A DNA stretch of 64,000 nt from Boudabousia liubingyangii (GTDB lineage Bacteria > Actinomycetota > Actinomycetes > Actinomycetales > Actinomycetaceae). A program made the position numbers and the translations under genes. The notes beneath the pieces are model-generated. The model made no database searches. It was not told the origin of the DNA and worked only from the letters and a program-made list of their open reading frames with translations. Below are positions 35,126 through 44,249 of the stretch, one piece after another; position 1 is the first letter of the stretch; every line of letters starts with the position of its first letter. The stretch is taken from NCBI RefSeq assembly GCF_001907245.1, contig NZ_MQSU01000002.1, forward strand, positions 62,001 through 126,000. Reading direction: 5' to 3'.

Positions 35126-36163
35126 ATGCACGAAGTCGCCCCCAGTGGAATCAACCACCCGCGTCGGCGGGCGGTACTGTGTGCCCTGGTCCAAGACTAT
35201 ATTCGGACCCGCGAACCAGTTTCCTCCAAAGCCCTAGTCTCTGGGTACCAACTCAACGTCTCTTCCGCCACGGTACGAAACGACCTCGCCGCCCTAGAAG
35301 ATGCTGGCTACATCTACCAACCGCATACCTCCGGTGGGCGAGTCCCCACCGAACGCGGTTACCGCGAATTCGTCAATCAGATCAGTCAAGTCCGCTACCT
35401 ATCTGGAGCCCAGCGACGAGCCATCCAAACCTTCCTCACTGAACCCCTAGGGGTTGAGGAAGTCCTACAGCGAACCGCGCAACTGCTGGCTCGACTCACA
35501 CACCACGCGGCCGTAGTTCAATACCCATCCATTACCCGGCAGGCACTTCGGCATATCGAAATCGTCCAGTTGAGTCCCACGCGCCTACTGCTGGTCATTA
35601 TTTCCGAGGCAGGCGACGTCACCCAGCGCACCCTCGACCTACCCGCGCCCATCGCGGCCGAGGACGTGCAAAACCTACGGGTAGCACTAAACGCCAGTCT
35701 CTCTGGACTAGAACCCTCACACTTTGCCGAACAGGCCTCCGACCTAGGTCGGGACCTTTCCGCAGCGGCTCGCCCCGCAGCAGACAGCATTATCACCGAA
35801 CTCAGCACCACCCTTGAACCGGTGTACCAAGAAAAGCTCCTAGTAGCCGGAATCTCAAACCTTGCGCGCGCAGGAAATGAACTATCTTCCGGACTGAGCG
35901 AAATCATCGAAGCCCTAGAGGAACACGCCGCCCTACTGCGCCTCTTCAAGGAATCAGCAGCGCCGGGACACGTGCACGTCTCCATCGGTTCAGAAAATCA
36001 CGACCAGGCCCTAGCGGAAGTATCCGTAGTCGCCTCCGCCTACGGCAGTGGTCAATCCGGACCACACCTAGGGGTTATCGGGCCCAAGCGCATGGACTAC
36101 CCGGCTGCCATGTCGGCCGTCCGGACCGTGGCCTCCTATCTGACCAAGAGCCTCGAAATCTAA
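35126..36163 (+). CDS. hrcA: Heat-inducible transcription repressor HrcA
   Basis: A 345-aa repressor. The N-terminal winged helix (PVSSKALVSGYQLNVSSATV then RNDLAALEDAGYIYQPHTSG) is the standard HrcA DNA-binding domain; a GAF-like domain follows, and the C-terminus has GPKRMDYPAAMSAV. It binds CIRCE, found upstream, and is released under heat stress when GroEL is titrated. I chose the ATG at 35126, preceded by GAGGAAAG; a longer in-frame start would lie upstream of the CIRCE. Confidence 0.96.
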   Translation: MHEVAPSGINHPRRRAVLCALVQDYIRTREPVSSKALVSGYQLNVSSATVRNDLAALEDAGYIYQPHTSGGRVPTERGYREFVNQISQVRYLSGAQRRAIQTFLTEPLGVEEVLQRTAQLLARLTHHAAVVQYPSITRQALRHIEIVQLSPTRLLLVIISEAGDVTQRTLDLPAPIAAEDVQNLRVALNASLSGLEPSHFAEQASDLGRDLSAAARPAADSIITELSTTLEPVYQEKLLVAGISNLARAGNELSSGLSEIIEALEEHAALLRLFKESAAPGHVHVSIGSENHDQALAEVSVVASAYGSGQSGPHLGVIGPKRMDYPAAMSAVRTVASYLTKSLEI

Positions 36164-36232
36164 AACGCTAGTTAGTAGCGCCCAAAGCAAACTAAAATCA
36201 AGAAACCATTAATACAGTAGGAAAGAAAGAAC

Positions 36233-37330
36233 GTGGCTGATTATTACGAAATCCTAGGCGTAGAACGCGATGCCAGTGCAGAAGAAATCAAACGCGCCTA
36301 TCGGAAGCTCGCCCGCAAACTGCACCCGGATGTAGCCGGGCCCGACGCAGAAGACCGCTTCAAGGAAGTCACGGTCGCCTACGAGATCCTTTCCGACCCC
36401 CAAAAACGCCAGCAGTACGACCTCGGCGGTGAAGGCGGCGACTTCTTCGGTGGCATGGGCTTCGACGCCGCCGACCTCTTCTCCACCTTCTTCGGTGGGG
36501 CAGCAGCCCAGCGTGGTCCCGTGCCGCGTGGCCGCCGCGGCCAAGACTCCCTAGCCACCCTAGATGTCACCCTTGAGGAAGTCACCTTCGGAGCAGAAAA
36601 AGAAGTCAAAATCAATACGGCCATCAAGTGCTCCAAGTGTGAAGGAAGCTGCTGCGAACCCGGCACCTCACTGCGCACCTGTGGCACCTGTGGCGGTTCC
36701 GGCTCACAGATGCGTCAGGCCCGCACCCTACTGGGAATGGTGCAAACCTCCGTTCCCTGTTCCACCTGTGCGGGACACGGCACCATCATTGAAACCCCCT
36801 GTGGCGAGTGCGCCGGTGAAGGCCGCGTCCGCTCTAGCCGCACCCTCAAGGTGGACGTCCCCGCAGGCGTTGAACACGGCACCCGACTACGCCTCTCCGG
36901 ACAGGGTGAAGCCGGCCCCGGCGGAGGCCCCAACGGTGACCTCTACATCGAATTCCACGAACTACGTCACCCGACCCTACGTCGCCGCGGCGACGACGTG
37001 CACACCCAAATCACCGTGCCGATGACCGCCGCCGCCCTAGGAACGGTAGTGGAAATCGAAACCCTAGACGGCATGAAGGAAGTAAACATCAACGCCGGCA
37101 CCCAACCCGGCGCTAGTATCCGCCTATCCGGCCTAGGCGTCACCCACCTGAACCGTCGAGGCCGCGGCGACCTACACGTCCTCGTTGACGTTGCCGTCCC
37201 CACCGGCCTAAACGAAGAACAGCGTGAACTACTAGAAAAACTAGCGGAAGTTCGCGGTGAAGAACGAAAAGCCCCGGCTGACCACCCCGGGATCTTCAGT
37301 AAGCTCCGCGACAAACTAGCGGGAAACTAA
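36233..37330 (+). CDS. dnaJ: Chaperone protein DnaJ
   Basis: A 365-aa type I J-protein (DnaJ2-like). The J domain has HPD at residues 31-33 ([11 protein letters not shown]), then a Gly/Phe region (60-105). The zinc region has four CxxCxG repeats, [24 protein letters not shown] and CGECAGEG; the first is unusual in ending with Cys-Cys instead of Gly. The C-terminal substrate-binding domains follow. It works with DnaK. The GTG start has GGAAAGAAAG upstream. It follows hrcA by 70 bp and is likely under the same CIRCE control. Confidence 0.96.
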   Translation: MADYYEILGVERDASAEEIKRAYRKLARKLHPDVAGPDAEDRFKEVTVAYEILSDPQKRQQYDLGGEGGDFFGGMGFDAADLFSTFFGGAAAQRGPVPRGRRGQDSLATLDVTLEEVTFGAEKEVKINTAIKCSKCEGSCCEPGTSLRTCGTCGGSGSQMRQARTLLGMVQTSVPCSTCAGHGTIIETPCGECAGEGRVRSSRTLKVDVPAGVEHGTRLRLSGQGEAGPGGGPNGDLYIEFHELRHPTLRRRGDDVHTQITVPMTAAALGTVVEIETLDGMKEVNINAGTQPGASIRLSGLGVTHLNRRGRGDLHVLVDVAVPTGLNEEQRELLEKLAEVRGEERKAPADHPGIFSKLRDKLAGN

Positions 37331-37353
37331 GACACCTAGCGGGAAACTAAGAC
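37316..37353 (+). repeat. 18-bp direct duplication spanning the dnaJ stop
   Basis: CTAGCGGGAAACTAAGAC occurs at 37316-37333 and again at 37336-37353, giving a 20-bp period. The first copy encodes the end of DnaJ and its TAA; the second fills the gap before rsmE. It looks like a small recent slippage duplication. Confidence 0.9.
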
Positions 37354-37356
37354 GCC

Positions 37357-38154
37357 ATGACCAGTCCCGTCTTCTACCTCGAAAATCCAGCCCAAGTCGC
37401 ACCCGGAAGCACCCTAGTGCTAACCGGGGCGGAAGCTAAGCATGCCCATGTTATGCGAATCCAAGCTGGAGACCAGATCGACCTAGTCGACGGTAAGGGC
37501 CTACGCCACCAAGTGACGGTCAGCGGCTGGCACGGTAATGACCTGCAAGCCACCGTGGATAATGTAGAGACCGAAACGCCCTCAGTTCGCTTCGTGCTGG
37601 TTCAGGGGCTAGCCAAGGGCGGACGTGATGAGCAGGCTTTAGAAACGGCTACCGAAGTGGGCGTTCACCGGGTCATTCCCTGGGAATCCCAACGCAGCAT
37701 CGTTAAAGCTGTAGCCCAAAAAGCCCAAAAACTACAACAAAAATGGACCGAGGTAACCAAGGCTGCGATGAAACAATCGCGACGTTCCTACTGGCCTGAA
37801 GTGGACCTACCCGTCAACTCAAAACAGCTGATCAAACAGGTTCAGGAAGCAACCGCCGCAGGCGCCACCGTCTACGTACTGCACGAAAGTGCCACGGAAA
37901 CCCTTACCGCAAAACTGCGCCCAGCCGCCTCGGAACCTAAACCGGTCTCAACTGAAGCGGCCCCCACCGGCCCCACAGAATCAGAAATCTGGTTCCTAGT
38001 GGGCCCCGAAGGCGGCATCACGGATGATGAACTCGATGCCCTCACGCAAGCCGGAGCCCAAACTGTCAGGCTGGGACCGACTGTTTTGCGGGCGGCCACG
38101 GCCGGCACGGTAGCGCTCACCCTCATTCAAGGATTCGCTGGGCACTGGGACTAA
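37357..38154 (+). CDS. rsmE: 16S rRNA (uracil(1498)-N(3))-methyltransferase
   Basis: A 265-aa SPOUT-class methyltransferase. The N-terminal PUA-like domain includes GAEAKHAHVMRIQAGDQIDL. The trefoil knot is visible in FLVGPEGGITDDEL and RLGPTVLRAATAGTVAL. A short Pro/Glu/Thr insert at about 190-210 precedes the knot. It modifies helix 44 of 16S rRNA. The dnaJ-rsmE order is common in actinobacteria. The 188-bp gap after it holds nothing recognisable. Confidence 0.94.
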   Translation: MTSPVFYLENPAQVAPGSTLVLTGAEAKHAHVMRIQAGDQIDLVDGKGLRHQVTVSGWHGNDLQATVDNVETETPSVRFVLVQGLAKGGRDEQALETATEVGVHRVIPWESQRSIVKAVAQKAQKLQQKWTEVTKAAMKQSRRSYWPEVDLPVNSKQLIKQVQEATAAGATVYVLHESATETLTAKLRPAASEPKPVSTEAAPTGPTESEIWFLVGPEGGITDDELDALTQAGAQTVRLGPTVLRAATAGTVALTLIQGFAGHWD

Positions 38155-38342
38155 TCGGCGCAGTGTTTACAAGGTGCTGCGGGCTTAAAGTGCCGAGGCA
38201 AAACGGCCCGGGGACTAAAAGCAAGCCCAAGACTAATCGCAATCGGGGAACAAAAAGCGGCAAAACCCTCGCACATAAACCGGGCATAAGCCTGCTGCGC
38301 ACCCTAAAATAGAGTCAAAACCGGTGAAAGAAAAGATCGTTA

Positions 38343-39404
38343 ATGACACAAACGCCACAGAGTAAACCGCAAGCTCAACTCCACCCTACGGAAACCTGGC
38401 ACCACAGCTCAACTATCACTATTCCTGAGGGGCTAGACCCGGTCCTGATCTACGGGTTAAACGATCAAATCCTGAAGATTATTGAGGGTGGTTTCCCGCA
38501 GGTTAAGTTTGTGACCCGCGGACCGGAAATCCGCCTCTCGGGGCCCTCGGCGCAGATCGAGGTGATCGAAGAGCTATTCCAAGAACTCTTTACCGTGGCC
38601 CGTAGTGGCACCCCGCTGGGAGCCGCTGCTGTCTCACACGCGGTCTCTTTGCTGACCGCCGCCGCCCAAGCTAACGCCTCAGAAGCGCTGAGCGACGATG
38701 TGCTCTCTATCCGCGGCAAGCGCATTCGCCCCAAGTCCAACGGACAGGCCCGCTATGTCGAGGCGATTGACGAACATACCGTAGTCTTCGGGATCGGCCC
38801 CGCCGGTACCGGTAAAACCTACCTAGCGATGGCCAAAGCCGTACGCGCCCTCTTAGGTGGTCAGGTGCGCCGGATCGTCCTGACCCGACCTGCCGTCGAG
38901 GCGGGGGAGTCCCTAGGCTTCCTACCGGGTTCTCTAACCGAAAAGATCGACCCTTACCTCCGCCCCCTCTACGACGCCCTCCACGACATGCTGGACGAGG
39001 AAGCACTACCAAAACTCATGGCCGCCGGCACTATCGAGGTCGCCCCCTTGGCCTACATGCGTGGTCGAACCCTTAACGACAGTTTCATCATTTTGGATGA
39101 AGCCCAGAACACCACCCCGCAGCAGATGAAAATGTTCCTGACCCGCCTGGGATTCAACTCCAAGGTTGTGGTCACCGGTGACACCTCTCAGGTGGACTTG
39201 CCCAAAGGGGTTCGTTCCGGTCTGCAGGTCGTTCAGGAAGTCCTAGAAGGTGTTGACGGCATTGAGTTCGTCCGCCTAGGCAGTGGTGACGTGGTCCGGC
39301 ACGAACTAGTCTCACAGATTATCGATGCCTATGATCGTTGGGATCAGGCAGAAGCCCAGCACCACCAACGTGGTGGCCACAAGGAAGGTAAAGGCAAACG
39401 ATGA
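38343..39404 (+). CDS. phoH: PhoH-family ATPase
   Basis: A 353-aa cytoplasmic ATPase. Walker A is GPAGTGKTYLAMAKAV and Walker B FIILDEAQNTTP. The RPAVEAGESLGFLPG motif and the N-terminal KH-like region (residues 25-100) are typical of the PhoL/YbeZ branch, which works with YbeY in RNA metabolism. It overlaps ybeY by 4 bp, matching that partnership. Confidence 0.95.
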   Translation: MTQTPQSKPQAQLHPTETWHHSSTITIPEGLDPVLIYGLNDQILKIIEGGFPQVKFVTRGPEIRLSGPSAQIEVIEELFQELFTVARSGTPLGAAAVSHAVSLLTAAAQANASEALSDDVLSIRGKRIRPKSNGQARYVEAIDEHTVVFGIGPAGTGKTYLAMAKAVRALLGGQVRRIVLTRPAVEAGESLGFLPGSLTEKIDPYLRPLYDALHDMLDEEALPKLMAAGTIEVAPLAYMRGRTLNDSFIILDEAQNTTPQQMKMFLTRLGFNSKVVVTGDTSQVDLPKGVRSGLQVVQEVLEGVDGIEFVRLGSGDVVRHELVSQIIDAYDRWDQAEAQHHQRGGHKEGKGKR

Positions 39405-39859
39405 GCATTGAAGTCCTAAACGAAAGCTCGGTAGAAGTAGAACTCGAAGAGTTCGTCGACTGCGCGGAATATGTTTTCAAACGCATGCACCTCTCAGATG
39501 CGGTGGAACTAGCAGTCTCATTCGTAGACCCCGAACCCATGGAAAAACTGCACCTGCAGTGGCTGGACCTACCCGGCCCCACCGACGTGATGAGCTTCCC
39601 CATGGATGAGCTGCGTCCCGGCACCCAGACCAGCCCGGTCGCCGAAGGCACCCTGGGTGATATCGTAATCTGCCCCCAGGTGGCCGCAGAACAGGCCCTA
39701 GCTGCCGGTCACGCCCAGATTGAAGAAATGCTGCTGCTAGAGGTACATGGCATTTTGCACCTGCTGGGTTACGATCATGCCGAACCCGAAGATGAAAAGG
39801 TCATGTTTGGCCTCCAGCGCCGCCTCCTCTTGGAATACCTAGCCAGCCGGGAGTCCTGA
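39401..39859 (+). CDS. ybeY: Endoribonuclease YbeY
   Basis: A 152-aa metal-dependent RNase. The zinc motif HGILHLLGYDHAEPEDE gives the three His ligands (HxxxHxxGxDH). It acts in 16S rRNA 3' end maturation and ribosome quality control. ATG overlaps the phoH stop. GPTDVMSFPMDE is the other conserved family motif. Confidence 0.96.
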   Translation: MSIEVLNESSVEVELEEFVDCAEYVFKRMHLSDAVELAVSFVDPEPMEKLHLQWLDLPGPTDVMSFPMDELRPGTQTSPVAEGTLGDIVICPQVAAEQALAAGHAQIEEMLLLEVHGILHLLGYDHAEPEDEKVMFGLQRRLLLEYLASRES

Positions 39860-39865
39860 TCAGTT

Positions 39866-41170
39866 TTGTTCAGCGTTACTGACCGGGCTGCTGATATTCC
39901 CGGAATCCTCCTTACGATTTTCGCCCTCGTCTTCTATCTATTCGCAGGTGCGCTAAACGCGGTCGAAACCGCCCTAGAACGGCTCTCGCGCGCCAGCGCC
40001 GAAGATCTAGTTGATGCCGGGCGAAAGGGCGCGGAAGTTGTTGTCGAACAGGTTACTGACCGCGACCGGACCGACCGTTCGGTACGCTCTGTCCGTCTTG
40101 TCCTGCAGACGCTTTCCACGATCTTCCTGACCCTGGTGTACATCCAGACCACTTGGTCTTGGTGGTTAGTGACCCTAGCTGCGCTGGTTACCAACTGGGC
40201 CTTGCTGATGATCATGGTTTCTGCGATCCCGCGGCAGTTCTCCATGCGACGCCCCGGTGGGGTTATGCTGAGCATGCGTCACCTAACGGAAACCTGCCGG
40301 ACCATCATGGGCTACTTCGATCCTGCCGCGACCGCCCTAGCCCGCCTGCGCCCGGCCTCTGGTCAGACCGAAGCCGAAGCGCGTCATGAAATGGCTGATG
40401 ACCTACGGGAAATGGTCGATCAAGTCGGTGAAGCTGAGCTATTTGAAGACGAGGACCGGCAGATGCTGCGTTCCGTTTTCGAACTAGGGCAGACGCTAGT
40501 TCGTGAAGTCATGGTTCCGCGAACCGACATGATTACCGTTAATGAAGAAAAATCCCTGAATGCGGCCGAGCATCTGTTTGTTCGTTCGGGCTTTTCTAGG
40601 ATCCCGGTCAGTGGCGAAGACTCTGACGATATTAAGGGCGTGCTCTACTTTAAAGACTGCACCCGCCGAATGCTTTCGGATCCTGAAAGTAGGACCCTGC
40701 CGGTTACGTCGGTCATGCGTGAAGCGCACTTTATTCCCGAAACGCTCTATGCGGACGACCTACTTAGGGCCATGCAGCGGGAATCCTTCCACCTGGCCCT
40801 AGTGGTTGATGAGTGGGGCGGTATTGCCGGCTTGGTTACCCTAGAAGATCTACTTGAAGAGGTTGTGGGCGAGCTGCGCGACGAACACGACAATAAAGAA
40901 TTCGAGCCTCGTGAGCTTCCTGACGGCGGATGGGAAGTACCTTCTCGTTTGCCGGTAGACGAACTAGGGGAGCTTTTCGGCATGGAACTAGACGACGAGG
41001 ATGTAGACTCGGTGGGCGGTTTAGTGGCGAAGACCTTAAATAAGGTGCCGCTGCCTGGGGCCCGCGTTGAAATTGCAGGCCTAGAGTTGATAGCCGGGCA
41101 GGCCGTTGGGCGCCGGAAACAGGTGGCAACCTACCAGGTTCGCGCCACCGAAACTGAAACAACCGTGTAG
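39866..41170 (+). CDS. CNNM/CorC-type hemolysin-family transporter with CBS pair
   Basis: A 434-aa membrane protein. Three hydrophobic segments lie in the first 130 residues (DUF21-like), then a CBS pair (VMVPRTDMITVNEEKSLNAA to VVDEWGGIAGLVTLEDLLEE), then a CorC_HlyC domain ending ...VGRRKQVATYQVR. Related proteins export Mg2+ or Co2+; true hemolysis is unlikely. The start is TTG at 39866 with GGGAG 12 bp upstream, 6 bp after ybeY. The ybeY-CorC-era order is conserved. Confidence 0.9.
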   Translation: MFSVTDRAADIPGILLTIFALVFYLFAGALNAVETALERLSRASAEDLVDAGRKGAEVVVEQVTDRDRTDRSVRSVRLVLQTLSTIFLTLVYIQTTWSWWLVTLAALVTNWALLMIMVSAIPRQFSMRRPGGVMLSMRHLTETCRTIMGYFDPAATALARLRPASGQTEAEARHEMADDLREMVDQVGEAELFEDEDRQMLRSVFELGQTLVREVMVPRTDMITVNEEKSLNAAEHLFVRSGFSRIPVSGEDSDDIKGVLYFKDCTRRMLSDPESRTLPVTSVMREAHFIPETLYADDLLRAMQRESFHLALVVDEWGGIAGLVTLEDLLEEVVGELRDEHDNKEFEPRELPDGGWEVPSRLPVDELGELFGMELDDEDVDSVGGLVAKTLNKVPLPGARVEIAGLELIAGQAVGRRKQVATYQVRATETETTV

Positions 41171-41215
41171 GCTGGATTTAACTTGGCTAATAGAGAGATA
41201 CAGGAGCCCAAGCAG

Positions 41216-42178
41216 ATGAGCGAAACCACCGAAGACTTCAGCGGACTAATTACGGACTACGACCCGAACTTCCGCGCTGGTTTTGCTGCCCTAGTGGGCC
41301 GTCCTAATGCCGGTAAATCGACTCTTACTAACGCTTTAGTGGGAACCAAGATTGCGATTATGTCTGATCGCCCAGAAACCACCCGCCACACGATTCGCGG
41401 TATCGTGCACCGCCCCGAGGGGCAGATCATTCTGCTGGATACTCCCGGATATCACCGTCCCCGGACACTTTTGGGTAAGCGCCTAAATGAAATGGTTCGC
41501 GAAAGCCTCTCAGAGGTTGACGTGGTCCTGTTCTGCCTACCTTCAGATCAACGTATTGGTCCCGGTGACCGTTTCATCTGCGCACAGTTGATGGAAACTA
41601 AGCGTCCCGTCATCGCTGTGGCCACCAAGTCCGATAAGGTCTCACGCGAACGCCTAGCTGAACACCTTATGCAGATCAACCAGCTGGGGGACTTCAAAGC
41701 CATCATCCCCACCTCGGGCCTAAAGGGCACGCAGGTTGAAGAACTAATCAACCTAGTACTAGCTGAACTGCCGCTTTCCCCGCCGCTCTACCCAGAGGGT
41801 GACATCACTGATGAACCCGAAATGGTACTGATCGCAGAGCTAATCCGCGAGGCCGCTCTTGAAGGTGTCCGTGATGAACTCCCGCACTCACTAGCTGTGC
41901 AAGTGGAAGAAATCATTGAACGCGAACCTCATAATGAGGCGCAGCGTAACGGTACGGAACCGACGATGGTCGATATTCACGTCAATCTCTTCGTGGAACG
42001 AGATAGCCAAAAAGGCATCATCATCGGTAAGGGCGGTAAGCGCCTGCGCGAAGTAGGGTCAAAAGCCCGCAAGCAGATCACGGCCCTGCTAGGGCGTCGC
42101 GTCTTCCTTGACCTGCACGTGCGAACCGCTAAGGATTGGCAGTCAGACCCGAAGATGCTAGGCCGCCTCGGTTTCTAA
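41216..42178 (+). CDS. era: GTPase Era
   Basis: A 320-aa GTPase needed for 30S assembly. G1 is GRPNAGKS (28-35), G3 DTPG, G4 TKSD. The C-terminal KH domain contains IIIGKGGKRLREVG. I chose the ATG at 41216, preceded by CAGGAG, over a TTG 33 bp upstream that lacks a ribosome site. Confidence 0.96.
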   Translation: MSETTEDFSGLITDYDPNFRAGFAALVGRPNAGKSTLTNALVGTKIAIMSDRPETTRHTIRGIVHRPEGQIILLDTPGYHRPRTLLGKRLNEMVRESLSEVDVVLFCLPSDQRIGPGDRFICAQLMETKRPVIAVATKSDKVSRERLAEHLMQINQLGDFKAIIPTSGLKGTQVEELINLVLAELPLSPPLYPEGDITDEPEMVLIAELIREAALEGVRDELPHSLAVQVEEIIEREPHNEAQRNGTEPTMVDIHVNLFVERDSQKGIIIGKGGKRLREVGSKARKQITALLGRRVFLDLHVRTAKDWQSDPKMLGRLGF

Positions 42179-42187
42179 GGAATCAGC

Positions 42188-42934
42188 TTGGCTGGCAAAC
42201 TCTATCGAGATCGGGGCATCGTCTTACGTACCCACAAACTAGGCGAGGCCGATCGTATTGTCACCTTGCTCACCCGCGAACGGGGATTATTGCGGGTAGT
42301 TGCCAAAGGCATCCGGCGGACCTCCTCGAAATTTGGGGCCCGCCTAGAGCCCTTTGGAGTGGTTGATGTCCAATTACACGAGGGCCGTAGCCTAGATATT
42401 TTGACGCAGGCGGAACTAGTAAATGCCTACGGGGCGCTGATTGCCGCTGATTACGACCTTTACACCGCTGGGGCCCTACTGCTGGAATGCTCTGAGAAAC
42501 TAAATGAAGCCGGGCAACCAAACCCGGAGCAGTTCCACCTTTTGCTTGGAGCCCTAAACGCTTTGGCTCGCCGGCGTTATCCACCCGATCTAGTGGTTGC
42601 CGCCTACCTGCTACGCGCCTTCAGTTTGGAAGGCTGGGAGCCTAGTCTGCACTACTGCGCCAACTGCGGGGAAACCGATTTGCGTTTCTTCTCGGCCGAG
42701 GGCGGCGGGGGACTATGTGCAAACTGTGCGTCCACCGCTGCCTGTCGTGCCCTTGCCCCTGAAGCCTTTGAGCTCTTACAGGCGCTGCTGGCCAGCGATT
42801 GGGAACGCGCCCTGCAAGCGCCCACTGGGCTCGCCGCACCCTCGCTCCAGCTACTTACCGGTTACGCTCAATGGCAACTAGAACATCACCTAAAATCAGT
42901 TCGAATTCGGGAACGGAGCTACGAAATCCTATGA
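42188..42934 (+). CDS. recO: DNA repair protein RecO
   Basis: A 248-aa protein with an N-terminal OB-fold (GIVLRTHKLGEADRIVTLLT and RGLLRVVAKGIRR) and a C-terminal zinc region with CANCG...CANC. It loads RecA onto SSB-coated single strands with RecR. The start is TTG at 42188, with AAGGAA upstream. It overlaps uppS by 4 bp. Confidence 0.94.
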   Translation: MAGKLYRDRGIVLRTHKLGEADRIVTLLTRERGLLRVVAKGIRRTSSKFGARLEPFGVVDVQLHEGRSLDILTQAELVNAYGALIAADYDLYTAGALLLECSEKLNEAGQPNPEQFHLLLGALNALARRRYPPDLVVAAYLLRAFSLEGWEPSLHYCANCGETDLRFFSAEGGGGLCANCASTAACRALAPEAFELLQALLASDWERALQAPTGLAAPSLQLLTGYAQWQLEHHLKSVRIRERSYEIL

Positions 42935-43713
42935 ACCCAGAAACGATTCCTCCCTTCCAAAGCTCCCTAAAAATGCCGGCGCAGTTTAAAACCGGCAGCG
43001 TTGAGCATGTGGCTATCATCATGGACGGCAATGGGCGCTGGGCTAACCAGCAGGGCCTGCCGCGAGTAGCGGGGCATCAAGCGGGCGAGTACGCGCTAAT
43101 GGATACCATTGCCGGTGCTATTGAAGCGGGCGTGAAGGTGCTTTCGGTCTATGCCTTCTCAACCGAGAACTGGCGTCGATCCCCCTCGGAGGTCAGGTTC
43201 CTGATGGGCTACTCACGTAATGTACTGCGAGCCCGACGAGACCAGCTTGATGAATGGAATGTTCGCGTCCGCTGGTCGGGACGAAAACCGCGCCTGTGGA
43301 AGTCAGTGCTTAAAGAACTGATGGCGGCAGAAGAACAAACCAAAGACAATACGGGACTCACCCTAGTGATGAATCTGAACTACGGTGGGCGGGCGGAACT
43401 AGCCGATGCTACCCGCTTGATCGCGGAACGGGTCGCTAGGGGAGAGCTAAAGCCAGAGGGAATCACGGAGGACACGCTGGCACGAAGCTTGTACCTACCC
43501 GACCTGCCAGATGTTGACCTGCTGGTTCGCACCTCTGGTGAACAACGGCTGAGTAACTACTTGCTGTGGCAGTGCGCCTATGCGGAGATGATGTTCGTCC
43601 CAGAAGCCTGGCCTGACTTCGGCCGGCAGTCCCTGTGGCGCGTCCTTGATGAGTTTACGCACCGGGAACGTCGCTTCGGGGGAGCGGTGGACCGGGTTGA
43701 AGAGAACCAGTAG
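42931..43713 (+). CDS. uppS: Isoprenyl transferase (undecaprenyl diphosphate synthase)
   Basis: A 260-aa cis-prenyltransferase. The diphosphate-binding Asp32 is in VAIIMDGNGRWA; YAFSTENWRRSP and the C-terminal DLLVRTSGEQRLSNYLLWQ are diagnostic. It makes the lipid carrier for cell wall synthesis. ATG overlaps the recO stop by 4 bp (ATGA). A longer in-frame start inside recO was rejected. Confidence 0.96.
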   Translation: MNPETIPPFQSSLKMPAQFKTGSVEHVAIIMDGNGRWANQQGLPRVAGHQAGEYALMDTIAGAIEAGVKVLSVYAFSTENWRRSPSEVRFLMGYSRNVLRARRDQLDEWNVRVRWSGRKPRLWKSVLKELMAAEEQTKDNTGLTLVMNLNYGGRAELADATRLIAERVARGELKPEGITEDTLARSLYLPDLPDVDLLVRTSGEQRLSNYLLWQCAYAEMMFVPEAWPDFGRQSLWRVLDEFTHRERRFGGAVDRVEENQ

Positions 43714-43719
43714 AAAAGA

Positions 43720-43751
43720 AAAACTGACCCGGTTGGCACCGGATCAGTTTT
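43720..43751. terminator. Terminator between uppS and zur
   Basis: AAAACTGA and CCGGT (43720-43733) pair with ACCGG and TCAGTTTT (43738-43751), with one mismatch and a TGGC loop. A and T runs at both ends fit a bidirectional terminator for these convergent genes. Confidence 0.8.
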
Positions 43752-43777
43752 AGAGTTTAAAGCTGTTTGAAGACGGA

Positions 43778-44161
43778 CTACTTAGAACAGTCTTGGCATA
43801 GACCAGTTAGGTCAGCAATATGTTCTACGTCAGTGTATCCATAGTGGTCAGCGACGGAACGCACCCACTGCTCGATTTCTTCCGATGCAATCTCAACCGT
43901 CTTATTGCAGTTACGGCAGATTAGGTGGTGGTGATGTTCAAAAGCGATGCAACGACGGTACATGGCTTCGCCATCATCATTGCGGGCAACGTCAACTTCC
44001 TTATCGTTGGCCATGGACTGCAAAGTACGGTAAACCGTAGCTAAACCAATAACGTGGCCAGCGTCGCGGAGGTCGTCGTGCAATTGTTGGGCAGAGCGAA
44101 ACTGATCAGTTTCGGAAAGCTGCTTTTCGATGGCGGCACGTTGCCGGGTCATGCGCTGCAC
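43778..44161 (-). CDS. zur: Zinc uptake regulator (Fur family)
   Basis: A 127-aa Fur-family repressor. The winged helix contains GHVIGLATVYRTLQSMA. The metal sites are visible as the HHHHLICRNCNKTVE segment and the C-terminal CQDC zinc motif. Fur members beside recO-uppS-glyS in actinobacteria are Zur, so zinc is the likely co-repressor. Its probable target, a Zur-like box in the znuA promoter, is 10 kb away. The GTG at 44161 has AAGGAG 5 bp upstream; an ATG 9 bp further in is the alternative. Confidence 0.85.
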   Translation of the reverse strand: MQRMTRQRAAIEKQLSETDQFRSAQQLHDDLRDAGHVIGLATVYRTLQSMANDKEVDVARNDDGEAMYRRCIAFEHHHHLICRNCNKTVEIASEEIEQWVRSVADHYGYTDVEHIADLTGLCQDCSK

Positions 44162-44249
44162 GGTAGCTCCTTAAAATAAGCCTAAAATTTGCTGGTCCTT
44201 TTAGCTTAACTGGTGGTTGACGATTTAGACTACGAATTGCATAGTGACT

